A stretch of DNA of 64,000 nucleotides from Ancylobacter novellus (lineage in GTDB: Bacteria; Pseudomonadota; Alphaproteobacteria; Rhizobiales; Methylopilaceae). A program made the translations under genes and the position numbers. The stretch covers positions 1 to 64,000 of the forward strand of contig QFPN01000013.1 in the NCBI GenBank assembly GCA_003241695.1. Reading direction: 5' to 3'. How positions within the stretch are numbered: position 1 is the first letter of the stretch; the number at the start of each line of letters is the position of its first letter. The notes below the pieces were generated by a model, which had not been told where the DNA came from, ran no database searches, and was given only the letters and a program-made list of their open reading frames with translations. Positions 36,772 to 48,061 of this stretch are shown piece after piece.

Positions 36772-37257
36772 TCAATCCTCGCGGCGCGCCGCGGCCTGAC
36801 CTGAGGCGTCGGACGAGAGTTCGCCCAGAAGCGTCTCGAAATCCTTGGCTTCGCGGAAATTGCGATAGACCGAGGCGAACCGCACATAGGCGACGTCGTC
36901 GAGACCTTTGAGCCCCTCCATCACGAGAAGGCCAATCTGCTCGGCCTGTACGTCGGGCTCGCCCGAGCTTTCGAGCTGGCGCACGATGCTGGAGACAAGC
37001 GTCTCGATGCGCTCGGCGTCGACCGGCCTTTTGCGGAGCGCGACCGCGACCGAGCGGTGCAGCTTGTCGCGGTCGAACGGCACGCGCCGGCCGGACCGCT
37101 TCACGACGGTCAACTCGCGGAGCTGCACGCGTTCGAAGGTGGTGAAGCGCTGCCCGCAGGCCCCGCAGACCCGGCGGCGGCGGATCGCCGCTCCGTCCTC
37201 GGCAGGCCGGCTGTCCTTCACCTGGCTGTCAGGCGCGCCGCAGTGCGGACACTTCAT
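36772..37257 (-). CDS. nrdR: Transcriptional repressor NrdR
   Basis: A 161-residue repressor of ribonucleotide reductase genes. The N-terminal zinc ribbon is CPHCGAPDSQVKDSRPA followed by VCGACGQRFTTFERV. The ATP-cone follows, with VVKRSGRRVPFDRDKLHRSV and VAYVRFASVYRNF. The position between glyA and ribD is standard in Hyphomicrobiales. Start at 37257 begins MKCPHCG, the invariant N-terminus of the family. It is preceded by a spacer that carries a palindromic repeat and the glyA terminator. Confidence 0.97.
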   Translation of the reverse strand: MKCPHCGAPDSQVKDSRPAEDGAAIRRRRVCGACGQRFTTFERVQLRELTVVKRSGRRVPFDRDKLHRSVAVALRKRPVDAERIETLVSSIVRQLESSGEPDVQAEQIGLLVMEGLKGLDDVAYVRFASVYRNFREAKDFETLLGELSSDASGQAAARRED

Positions 37258-37297
37258 GCGCGGCGAACTCCGAGGCCATGGGCGCAAACCGCGCCGC

Positions 37298-37389
37298 CGT
37301 CATGCCCGAGCTCGTCTCGGGCATCCACGACTTCTCTGGACACGAGGCCCGCGTCCAAGTCGTCGATACCCGGCTTCGCCGGGCATGAC
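37298..37389. repeat. Palindromic repeat, family C
   Basis: An inverted repeat starting CGTCATGCCCGAGCTCGTC and ending CGGCTTCGCCGGGCATGACG. The ends (CGTCATGCCCG and CGGGCATGACG) are perfect reverse complements. This matches a repeat type seen in many alphaproteobacterial intergenic regions. A half copy (CCGTCATGCCCGGGC) appears near 53661 without a partner arm. Confidence 0.85.
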
Positions 37390-37420
37390 GAGCCCAACCG
37401 TCGCGCAAGGCCAGAAAACG

Positions 37421-37454
37421 CGAACGGCCCGCCTCCGCGATCGGAGACGGGCCG
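37421..37454 (-). terminator. Rho-independent terminator of glyA
   Basis: A 13-base stem with one mismatch (CGGCCCGCCTCCG with CGGAGACGGGCCG), four-base loop. On the minus strand it is followed by TTCGCGTTTT. It lies about 40 bases beyond the glyA stop and separates glyA from nrdR. Confidence 0.75.
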
Positions 37455-37492
37455 CGCTAATGCGTCACCGCGCCGGAAGATCCGGCGGCGGA

Positions 37493-38800
37493 TCAGTCGG
37501 CGTAGAGCGGGAAGCGCTCGACGAGCTCGGCCACTTCCTTGCGGACCTTGGCCTCGACCTCGGAATCCTCGTCCGTTCCCTTCTGCGAGAGCACGTCGAG
37601 CACCTGGGCGATCATGTCGCCGATCTGCTGGAACTCGCTCACGCCGAAGCCGCGGGTGGTGCCGGCCGGGGTGCCGAGGCGGATGCCCGAGGTCACCATC
37701 GGCTTTTCGGGGTCGAACGGGATGCCGTTCTTGTTGCAGGTGATGTGCGCGCGGCCGAGCGCGATCTCCGAGACCTTGCCGGTCAGCTTCTTCGGACGCA
37801 GGTCGACCAGCATCAGATGCGTGTCGGTGCCGCCCGAGACGATGTCGAAGCCGTGGCCCTTGAGGTTCTCGGCCAGCGCCTTGGCGTTGGCGATCACGTT
37901 CTTGATGTAGACCTTGTAGTCCGGCTTCAGCGCCTCGCCGAACGCCACCGCCTTGGCGGCGATGACGTGCATCAGCGGGCCGCCCTGGATGCCGGGGAAC
38001 ACCGCGGAGTTGAACTTCTTCGACAGCGCCTCGTCATTGGTGAGGATCATGCCGCCGCGGGGGCCGCGCAGCGTCTTGTGGGTGGTGGTGGTCGCGACAT
38101 GCGCGTGGTCGAGCGGGTTCGGATGGGCGCCGCCGGCCACGAGGCCCGCGAAATGCGCCATGTCCACCATGAAGAACGCCCCGACCTCGTCGGCGATCCT
38201 GCGGAACGCCGCGAAGTCGATCTGGCGCGGATAGGCCGAACCGCCGGTGATGATCACCTTCGGCTTGTGCTCCTTGGCGAGGCGCTCGACCTCCTCCATG
38301 TCGATCCGCTGGTCTTCCTTGCGGACGTTGTAGTTCACCGCGTTGAACCACTTGCCCGAGAGCGCGGCCTTGGCGCCGTGGGTCAGGTGGCCGCCGGCCG
38401 CGAGGTCGAGGCCGAGGAAGGTGTCGCCCGGCTGCATGAGCGCGAGGAACACGGCCGTGTTGGCCTGCGCGCCCGAATGCGGCTGCACGTTGGCGAACTG
38501 GCAGTTGAAGAGCTTCTTGGCGCGGTCGATCGCGAGCTGCTCGGCGACGTCGACGAACTGGCAGCCGCCGTAATAGCGACGGCCCGGATAGCCTTCGGCG
38601 TACTTGTTGGTCAGCACCGAGCCCTGAGCCTCGAGCACCGCGCGCGAGACGATGTTCTCGGAGGCGATCAGCTCGATCTCGTCGCGCTGGCGGCCGAGCT
38701 CGGACTTGATGGCGTCGGCGAGCTCCGGGTCGCTCTCGGCGACGCCGGCCTGGAAGAAGCGGCTTTCGGCGCCGTGCGCCTGGGCGTCGCTGATGGACAT
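37493..38800 (-). CDS. glyA: Serine hydroxymethyltransferase
   Basis: A 435-residue PLP enzyme. It has IELIASENIVSRAVLEAQGS, the EGYPGRRYYGGCQFVD segment, and the PLP-lysine region VATTTTHKTLRGPRGG. It interconverts serine and glycine with transfer of the one-carbon unit to tetrahydrofolate, which also serves the TrmFO enzyme in this window. The ATG at 38800 has AGGGAG 8 bases before it; longer readings to 38911 are poorly conserved. The gene is followed by a terminator and divergent from uvrA. Confidence 0.98.
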   Translation of the reverse strand: MSISDAQAHGAESRFFQAGVAESDPELADAIKSELGRQRDEIELIASENIVSRAVLEAQGSVLTNKYAEGYPGRRYYGGCQFVDVAEQLAIDRAKKLFNCQFANVQPHSGAQANTAVFLALMQPGDTFLGLDLAAGGHLTHGAKAALSGKWFNAVNYNVRKEDQRIDMEEVERLAKEHKPKVIITGGSAYPRQIDFAAFRRIADEVGAFFMVDMAHFAGLVAGGAHPNPLDHAHVATTTTHKTLRGPRGGMILTNDEALSKKFNSAVFPGIQGGPLMHVIAAKAVAFGEALKPDYKVYIKNVIANAKALAENLKGHGFDIVSGGTDTHLMLVDLRPKKLTGKVSEIALGRAHITCNKNGIPFDPEKPMVTSGIRLGTPAGTTRGFGVSEFQQIGDMIAQVLDVLSQKGTDEDSEVEAKVRKEVAELVERFPLYAD

Positions 38801-39220
38801 GGACGGTCTCCCTGATTGTTGCCCGCCGGCCTTCCGGACGCGGGTTTGATCCGCGCCGGGCGTCTCGGGACGCCCGAAGATGGCGGAAGCGCTTCGAACT
38901 GGAGGCGGCACGATAGGCGGAATTGACGCGGCCGCACAGGGCGCCGGAGGGCGTAGCTTGGTCGCATTCGACTTTGTATTAAGTCAAGCTCGCTTGCATG
39001 CCAAATGCCAAAAGTTCTGCTGAAGAGCCTTCACGGCGGGGTTCATGTCGCCCGTGCGTGCTGGACGACGACATTCGTTCCTGTTACGTTCCGGACAATC
39101 CTGCGCTGCGTCAAACCGCGGCTTGACCCGGACGCCGAGACCGCCGCGCCTTGACCGAAGCATGATCGCGCACGACCTGTCGGCGATCGCCCGACCGCAT
39201 TTCGCCGGTGACACGCTCGC
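38801..39220. other. Divergent control region between glyA and uvrA
   Basis: 420 bases with no supported gene. It holds the glyA promoter on the minus strand and the uvrA promoter with a LexA box at 39077-39091. The part near 38970-39010 (around TTTGTATTAAGTCAAGCTCG) is AT-richer and may carry promoter elements. Several long frames here are GC-skew artefacts. Confidence 0.6.
39077..39091 (+). promoter_or_regulatory. LexA (SOS) box upstream of uvrA
   Basis: GTTC-CTGTTAC-GTTC, an exact match to the direct-repeat LexA site GTTC-N7-GTTC used by alphaproteobacteria. It lies 129 bases before the uvrA start, consistent with DNA-damage control of the excision repair gene. Confidence 0.85.
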
Positions 39221-42277
<3,057 letters not shown>

Positions 42278-42562
42278 CGCTCCGGACGCCGCGCCGCCGG
42301 GCACGCCTGAAAATTAGGCACGCCCGCCGACAGCCTCCGCGGCTTCCGACCGCTCATTTTTGAAGGATGTCGACGCCCTTTCGTTTGTGAACGAACGATT
42401 ACGGCGGCCATGCCCGGCGCGCAATGCTGCATCGTTGAGCGCGGATGGACCGATTTCGGTCAGGACCGCCTATATCTTCGTCATCGAAACACGGCGGCCC
42501 GTGAATCTTCGGCGCGAGAAGCGCGCCGGCCGGAGGACCGCCGGCCGAACTGGACGAAGACA

Positions 42563-42730
42563 ATGCTGTTCTGGGCTTTCCTCCTGAAGCGCTACCGCGC
42601 GTGGAGGACCTATCGTGAGACCTACAACGCCCTCGCCGACCTGGACGTTCGCGCCCGCGCCGACATCGGCGTGTCGTTCCTCGACATCGAGACGATCGCG
42701 CGTCGCGCGGCCCTGAAGGCCGCCGCGTGA
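42563..42730 (+). CDS. DUF1127 domain-containing small protein
   Basis: A 55-residue protein with the DUF1127 pattern: RYRAWRTYRETYNALADLD, then ARADIGVSFLDIETIARRA. DUF1127 proteins in alphaproteobacteria are small, basic, often stress-regulated, and some bind RNA; the function here is unknown. The ATG at 42563 gives a protein of the usual 45-70 residues. It has a strong terminator 23 bases after the stop, so it is a single-gene transcript. Confidence 0.85.
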   Translation: MLFWAFLLKRYRAWRTYRETYNALADLDVRARADIGVSFLDIETIARRAALKAAA

Positions 42731-42752
42731 AGATCCGCTCCGAGACGCTCTG

Positions 42753-42780
42753 AAAAGCCCCGGCCCCGCCGGGGCTTTTT
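42753..42780 (+). terminator. Rho-independent terminator of the DUF1127 gene
   Basis: AAAAGCCCCGG and CCGGGGCTTTTT pair around a CCCCG-type loop, ending in a run of five T. A textbook terminator on the plus strand. Confidence 0.92.
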
Positions 42781-42954
42781 CATTTGAGGCGGCCGCTGGT
42801 CGGCCGCTTCGAAACGGCTGCGGGCATGTGATCGCCGCAATGCAGCAGCGCCGGCGACCGGATAGCCCGAATACGACTTTAGGCGTAGCGTGACGCATGA
42901 CATCGCGGCCCCGAGCCTTTCGCTCGCCGCGCCACCAGCCTTGGATTCTTCGTC

Positions 42955-43050
42955 ATGTTGCCCGTCGTCAAACTCGTGATCTACCTCGTTCGGCGCATCC
43001 GCGCCTGGAACCCCGAACGCGCAGCCTACGCCCCACGTCCGCGATACTGA
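42955..43050 (+). CDS. Possible 31-residue basic small protein
   Basis: ATG at 42955, stop at 43050. The predicted peptide starts MLPVVKLVIYLVRRIRAWNP and ends in APRPRY: a short hydrophobic segment followed by arginines. The segment around RRIRAWNPERAAY faintly resembles the start of a DUF1127 protein, so it may be a degenerate paralogue of the neighbour. It stands between two terminators (42753-42780 and 43122-43146), so a short transcript is likely, but this could equally be a small RNA. No clear ribosome-binding site was seen. Confidence 0.4.
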   Translation: MLPVVKLVIYLVRRIRAWNPERAAYAPRPRY

Positions 43051-43121
43051 TCGGGCGCGTTCGGAAGTCGTCGTCGGCGCGCTTCGATCCCGCTGAGCGA
43101 CGCCTTCTCCGGATGGCGGAC

Positions 43122-43146
43122 GCCCCGGCTCCGCCGGGGCTTTTTT
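43122..43146 (+). terminator. Rho-independent terminator upstream of trmFO
   Basis: GCCCCGG with CCGGGGC around CTCCG, followed by TTTTTT. It ends a short transcription unit that must begin after the previous terminator at 42780. Confidence 0.9.
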
Positions 43147-43183
43147 GTTTGCGGCGCAGACCCGGATCGGTACCTATGCGCTC

Positions 43184-44611
43184 ATGATCGAGCGCTCTCG
43201 TCCCATCCATGTCGTCGGCGGCGGCCTCGCCGGCTCCGAAGCCGCTTTCCAGATCGCCGAGGCCGGCGTCCCGGTCGTGCTGCACGAGATGCGGCCGGTC
43301 CGGCGCACCGAGGCGCATCACACCGACGGCCTCGCCGAGCTCGTCTGCTCGAACTCCTTCCGCTCCGACGACGCGGAGCAGAACGCCGTCGGCCTGCTGC
43401 ATCAGGAGATGCGCGCTCTCGGCTCGCTCGTCATGCGCGCCGCCGACGCCAACCAGGTGCCGGCGGGCGGCGCGCTCGCGGTCGACCGGGAAGCCTTCTC
43501 CCGCGCCGTCACCGCGGCGCTCGACGCGCATCCGCTGGTCACGATCGACCGCGGAGAGATCGACGGCCTGCCGCCGGCCGACTGGGACAGCGTGATCGTG
43601 GCGACCGGCCCCCTCACCTCGCCGGCTCTCGCCGCCGCCGTCCAGCAGGTCACCGGCGAAGGCGAGCTCGCCTTCTTCGACGCCATCGCTCCCATCGTGC
43701 ACGCCGATTCGATCGACTTCTCCGTCGCCTGGCGGCAGTCGCGCTACGACAAGGTCGGCCCCGGCGGCACGGGCGCGGACTATGTGAACTGCCCGATGAC
43801 GCGGGAACAGTACGAGGCCTTCGTGGCCGGCCTCGTCGCGGGCGAGAAGGTCTCGTTCAAGGAATGGGAGGCCAGCACCCCCTATTTCGACGGCTGCCTC
43901 CCCGTCGAGGTGATGGCGGAGCGCGGTCCCGAGACGCTGCGCCACGGCCCGATGAAGCCCATGGGGCTCACCAACGCGCACCAGCCCGAGACGAAGCCCT
44001 ACGCCGTCGTCCAGCTTCGACAGGACAACGCGCTCGGCACGCTGTTCAACATGGTGGGCTTCCAGACCAAGCTTCGCCACGCCGAGCAGGTCCGGCTGTT
44101 CCGCACCATTCCGGGCCTCGAAAACGCGGAGTTCGCCCGGCTCGGCGGCCTCCACCGCAACACCTATCTGAACTCGCCGAAGCTGCTCGACGGCGTCCTG
44201 CGCCTGAAGGCCGAGCCGCGGCTGCGCTTCGCCGGGCAGATCACCGGCTGCGAGGGCTATGTCGAGAGCGCCGCGATCGGGCTTCTGGCCGGACGCTTCG
44301 CGGCGGCCGAGCGCCGGGGCGCTACGCCTGCAGCTCCGCCTCCGACCACCGCGCTCGGCGCGCTGCTCGGCCACGTCACCGGCGGCCATATCGCGGTCGA
44401 GGGCGAAGGGCCGCGCAGCTATCAGCCGATGAACGTCAATTTCGGCCTGTTTCCCCCGGTCCAAGGCCCGATCCGCGCGCCCGACGGCTCGAAGGTCCGC
44501 GGAGCCATGAAGGCGCAGGCCAAGAAGCGCATGCTGACCGACCGCGCCCGCGCGGATCTTGCGGCGTGGCTCGCCGGCCCACGGACGGACGCCGCCGAGG
44601 CCGCCGCATGA
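43184..44611 (+). CDS. trmFO: Folate/FAD-dependent tRNA (uracil-54 C5)-methyltransferase TrmFO
   Basis: A 475-residue flavoprotein. The N-terminal VVGGGLAGSEAAFQIAEAG binds FAD. Family motifs include LVCSNSFRSDDAEQNAVGLL, FKEWEASTPYFDGCLPVEVM and GLHRNTYLNSPKLLDG, with GQITGCEGYVESAAIGLLAG near the C-terminus. It makes ribothymidine at tRNA position 54 using methylenetetrahydrofolate. The ATG at 43184 is used; an in-frame start at 43145 lies inside the terminator T tract. Overlaps the next gene by four bases. Confidence 0.97.
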   Translation: MIERSRPIHVVGGGLAGSEAAFQIAEAGVPVVLHEMRPVRRTEAHHTDGLAELVCSNSFRSDDAEQNAVGLLHQEMRALGSLVMRAADANQVPAGGALAVDREAFSRAVTAALDAHPLVTIDRGEIDGLPPADWDSVIVATGPLTSPALAAAVQQVTGEGELAFFDAIAPIVHADSIDFSVAWRQSRYDKVGPGGTGADYVNCPMTREQYEAFVAGLVAGEKVSFKEWEASTPYFDGCLPVEVMAERGPETLRHGPMKPMGLTNAHQPETKPYAVVQLRQDNALGTLFNMVGFQTKLRHAEQVRLFRTIPGLENAEFARLGGLHRNTYLNSPKLLDGVLRLKAEPRLRFAGQITGCEGYVESAAIGLLAGRFAAAERRGATPAAPPPTTALGALLGHVTGGHIAVEGEGPRSYQPMNVNFGLFPPVQGPIRAPDGSKVRGAMKAQAKKRMLTDRARADLAAWLAGPRTDAAEAAA

Positions 44612-44922
44612 GCGAAACGATCGAAGACCTCGTCCTGCGTCTCGCGCGAGAGCGGGGCGCGGGCAAGACCATCTGCCCGACCGAGGCCGCGAAGGCGGCC
44701 GCCGAGCAGCGCGGCGAGGAGAACTGGCAGGCGCGGCTTCCCGGCGTGAAGGCGGCGGCCGTCCGGCTCGCCAGGCGAGGCGGCGTCGCGATCTACCGCA
44801 AGGGCAAGCCGATCGATCCGGAAAGCTTCAAGGGCATTTATCGGATCGGCCTGCCGCCGGACGACGCGGCCGGCGGCCCGGCGTCCGCCGCCGACGACGA
44901 GCCGGGACCGTCGGACGAATAA
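44608..44922 (+). CDS. DUF3253 domain-containing protein
   Basis: A 104-residue protein. KTICPTEAAKAAAEQ, WQARLPGVKAAAVRLARRG and IYRKGKPIDPESFKGIYRIG follow the DUF3253 pattern. The fold is thought to be a winged helix. Function unknown. It is coupled to trmFO by an ATGA overlap, so it is translated from the same mRNA. The C-terminus is acidic and Ala/Pro-rich. Confidence 0.88.
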   Translation: MSETIEDLVLRLARERGAGKTICPTEAAKAAAEQRGEENWQARLPGVKAAAVRLARRGGVAIYRKGKPIDPESFKGIYRIGLPPDDAAGGPASAADDEPGPSDE

Positions 44923-44987
44923 GGCCGCCGTCGCCGCCCCCGAGTCGGGCCGCTTGTCGCCGGACATGCGTCCGACGAGTACATGAA

Positions 44988-45013
44988 CTCGGGGTTTAAC
45001 TCGAAACCCCGAG
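44988..45013. terminator. Bidirectional terminator between trmFO-DUF3253 and kup
   Basis: A perfect 10-base stem, CTCGGGGTTT with AAACCCCGAG, around AACTCG. It lies between two convergent transcription units and is symmetric, so it could stop RNA polymerase from either side. No long T tract follows outside the stem. Confidence 0.55.
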
Positions 45014-45085
45014 CCGACCGCTCGACCTGAACCGGGGATTAACTCCGGAGCGCCGCCCGGCGTGGCCGAAGCGCCGGCCGCCCGC

Positions 45086-47062
45086 TCACACCACCATCTG
45101 GTTCCCGAGCTCGACCACGCGCCCGGCCGGAATGCGGAAATACTCCGTTACGTCAAAGGATTGCCGCACGAGGCCGATGAACAGGTGGTCCTGCCACAGC
45201 GGCATGCCGACGCTCGCCGAGGCCCGGAAGGAGCGCCGGCCGACGAAGAACGACGTCTTCATCATGTCGAACGGCAGCCCGAGCTCCCGCGCCTGCGCGA
45301 GCGCCCGCGGCAGGTTCGGATCCTCCATGAAGCCGTAACGCACCTCCAGAGTAGAGAAATCCTCGGAAATGCGGTTGAGCGCGATGCGTTCGCGGTCCTC
45401 GATCGTCGGCTGGTTGGTGGTGTGGACGGTAAGGATGACGTTGCGCTCGTGCAGCACCTTGTTGTGCTTGAGGTTGTGCAGCAACGCGGGCGGCGTGATC
45501 TCGGGAGACGAGGTCAGATACATCGCCGTGCCCTTCACCCGCGTCGCCGAACTTGTGGACATCGACTTGGCGAACTCCTTCAGCGGAATGGCCTCGCGTC
45601 GGATGCGGCCCTCCACGAAGCGCACGCCTCGGATCCAGGTCCACATCACCACCACGCAGATCAGGCCGAGCAGCAGCGGGATGTAGCCTCCGTCCTTGAT
45701 CTTGATGAGGTTCGCGCTGAGGAAGGTGAAGTCCACGATCAGGATCGGCACCATCATCAGCAGCGCGACCGGCCAGCCGAGCTTCCAGGAGCGCGCGATG
45801 ACGATGGTGGCGAGCAGGCTCGTCATGATCATCGTGCCGGTGACCGCAATGCCGTAGGCGGCGGCGAGCCGGCTCGACGTCTGGAACACGAGCACCAGCA
45901 CCAGAACGCCCGCGAGCATCAGCCAGTTGACCTTGGGCATGTAGATCTGGCCGTGCTGCGTCTCCGAGGTGTGCTGCACTTCGAGATGCGGCAGCAGCCC
46001 GAGCTGCATCGCCTGCCGGGTCAGCGAATAGGCGCCCGAGATCACCGCCTGGCTCGCGACGATGGTGGCGAGGCAGGCGAGCAGCACGAAGGGCAGCCGG
46101 AACCATTCCGGCGCCATCAGGAAGAACAGGTTGTCGATCGTCTTGGGGTCCGCGGTCGCGAGCGCCGCCTGGCCGAGATAGTTGATCACCAGCGACGGCA
46201 GCACGAGGCCGAGCCAAGCGGTGCGGATCGCGCGCGGCCCGAAGTGCCCCATGTCGGCGTAAAGCGCCTCTGCGCCGGTCACCGCGAGGAACGTCGCGCC
46301 GAGCACCACGAAGCCGAGAAACTTGTGCTCGATGAGGAAAAGGATGGCGTGATAGGGGTTTAGAGACGCCATAACGCCTGGGGCGTCCATGATATGCGAC
46401 GCGCCCAACGCGGCGAGCGTCAGGAACCACACCACCATCACCGGACCGAACAGGGCCGCGACCTTGCCGGTTCCGAACGACTGCGCGGCGTAGAGCGCCA
46501 CGATGATCACCAGCGTCATGGGCAGCACGTACGGTTCGAAGGCCGGGCTCGCGACCTTGAGGCCTTCGGTGGCCGAGAGCACGGAGACGGCGGGCGTGAT
46601 GATCGCGTCGCCGTAGAACAGCGCCGCTCCGATGACCCCCAGCGCGAGAAGCCGGGTCGAGACGCGGCCGATCGCCTCCTGCGCGAGCGCCATCAGCGAC
46701 AGCGTCCCGCCCTCGCCGTGGTTGTCGGCGCGCAGCAGGATGAAGACGTATTTGTAGGTGACGACGACGATCAGCGCCCAGATCAGCAGCGACGTGATGC
46801 CGATGATCTCCTCCGCGCTCGGGGCGTGACCGAGATGGAGCAGCGACTCGCGCATAGCGTAGAGCGGGCTCGTGCCGATGTCGCCATAGACGACGCCCAC
46901 GCTGCCGATCGTGAGGGTCCAGAAACCTTGGCGCTCGCCATGCGTCTCGGTTTGCGCCGCGCCGGCTCCATGCGTGCCGGACGCGCCGCGAGGACGATCG
47001 GACCGCGGAGAAGCCGCCGGCGCCGGCTCGAGGGCCGGACCCTGTTCAGAACCTTTGGTCAT
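45086..47062 (-). CDS. kup: Low-affinity potassium transporter Kup
   Basis: A 658-residue KUP/HAK/KT transporter. The N-terminal 45 residues are polar and rich in Ala/Gly/Pro. The family signature GVVYGDIGTSPLYAMRESL opens the membrane part, followed by VTYKYVFILLRADNHGEGG and GDAIITPAVSVLSATEG. About twelve membrane helices are followed by a cytoplasmic C-terminal domain (EVRYGFMEDPNLPRAL). It moves potassium with protons. The gene is the left-most of a leftward unit with the DUF218 gene upstream (78-base gap). Confidence 0.96.
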   Translation of the reverse strand: MTKGSEQGPALEPAPAASPRSDRPRGASGTHGAGAAQTETHGERQGFWTLTIGSVGVVYGDIGTSPLYAMRESLLHLGHAPSAEEIIGITSLLIWALIVVVTYKYVFILLRADNHGEGGTLSLMALAQEAIGRVSTRLLALGVIGAALFYGDAIITPAVSVLSATEGLKVASPAFEPYVLPMTLVIIVALYAAQSFGTGKVAALFGPVMVVWFLTLAALGASHIMDAPGVMASLNPYHAILFLIEHKFLGFVVLGATFLAVTGAEALYADMGHFGPRAIRTAWLGLVLPSLVINYLGQAALATADPKTIDNLFFLMAPEWFRLPFVLLACLATIVASQAVISGAYSLTRQAMQLGLLPHLEVQHTSETQHGQIYMPKVNWLMLAGVLVLVLVFQTSSRLAAAYGIAVTGTMIMTSLLATIVIARSWKLGWPVALLMMVPILIVDFTFLSANLIKIKDGGYIPLLLGLICVVVMWTWIRGVRFVEGRIRREAIPLKEFAKSMSTSSATRVKGTAMYLTSSPEITPPALLHNLKHNKVLHERNVILTVHTTNQPTIEDRERIALNRISEDFSTLEVRYGFMEDPNLPRALAQARELGLPFDMMKTSFFVGRRSFRASASVGMPLWQDHLFIGLVRQSFDVTEYFRIPAGRVVELGNQMVV

Positions 47063-47140
47063 GAAGAGCCTTGCACGGCGTCGCCGGAAACGGGAGGTGG
47101 CGCGCCGGTTTCCACGGCGCAGTAGGTCATCTGTGGCCGA

Positions 47141-47932
47141 TCACGGCCGCGGCAACAGCTCGACGACATAACCGAGCATCCAGTAGCTCACAAGGCCGAC
47201 CCATTCCCGCGCCGCGACGTCGGTTCGCCGCAGACCGGCGGAGACAGCGCCGAAGCCGCGCGTCCAGTCCTGAGGGCCTCGCGTGCGGTAATCCACCGGC
47301 CAGGCCTCCACGTCGAAGCCCGCCGCCCGAAAGCAGCCGACGGCGCGCGGCATGTGATAGGCGGAGGTGACGAGCAGCCAGCGCTGGCCTTCCTCCGGCG
47401 TGACGAGATCCCGCGTGAAGCGCGCGTTCTCCACCGTGTTGCGCGAGCGTCCTTCGAACACCATCCGCTCGGCCGGAATTCCGAAACTTTCGAACACGCG
47501 CGCGGCAAGGTCGGCTTCGGTCGCCCCGTCAAAAATCAGGTTCCCGGAGCCGCCCGAAAACACGATCCGCGCGTCGGGCCAGCGGCGAGCGAGGATCGCG
47601 ATTTCCGTCAGGCGCTCCGCCGCTTCGGTCAGCGCGACGTCCCGGCGCGCGCCGGCCACCACGGTGTCGAAGGAACCTCCGAGCACCACGATCCCGTCAG
47701 GGGCGGCGCCGTTCTCCGCGCGCGGAAAACGCTCCTCCAGCGGAATGAGCAGCAGATTGGCGAAGGGCGAGAGGCCGAAAACTGCGATCCCGGCGATCGA
47801 CACCGCCATCAGCGCTGCGCCCGCCCCCCGCGCTCCGAAGGCGGCGAGGAGAGCGCCCGCGATACCGAACAGGACGAGCGCGTTGGACGGCGCCGCGACG
47901 AAGCCCAGAACCTTGGATAAGGTGAAGAACAT
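47141..47932 (-). CDS. YdcF/ElyC-like DUF218 membrane protein
   Basis: A 263-residue protein. Two N-terminal membrane helices (residues about 10-60) precede a DUF218 domain with IVVLGGSFDTVVAGARRDV, DARIVFSGGSGNLIF, ERMVFEGRSRNTVENARFT and LLVTSAYHMPRAVGCFRAAG. The layout resembles ElyC/SanA proteins that act in envelope and peptidoglycan precursor metabolism. A C-terminal helix (WVGLVSYWMLGYV) follows. Exact role not established from sequence. Confidence 0.9.
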   Translation of the reverse strand: MFFTLSKVLGFVAAPSNALVLFGIAGALLAAFGARGAGAALMAVSIAGIAVFGLSPFANLLLIPLEERFPRAENGAAPDGIVVLGGSFDTVVAGARRDVALTEAAERLTEIAILARRWPDARIVFSGGSGNLIFDGATEADLAARVFESFGIPAERMVFEGRSRNTVENARFTRDLVTPEEGQRWLLVTSAYHMPRAVGCFRAAGFDVEAWPVDYRTRGPQDWTRGFGAVSAGLRRTDVAAREWVGLVSYWMLGYVVELLPRP

Positions 47933-48061
47933 CGCCCGACTCCCGCGTCATGAATTGTAGAGCGCGGCGGCGGCGTGAGAAACGCCATGGCGACGCGACG
48001 TTTTGTTCACACGGGCCTCGCTAGACTGTCGATCGATCGCCGCTGCAAGGACGTCTCCCGC

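Noticed and set aside
42278..42562. Riboswitch or small RNA upstream of the DUF1127 gene
   Set aside because: No recognisable riboswitch core or stable structure was found by eye.
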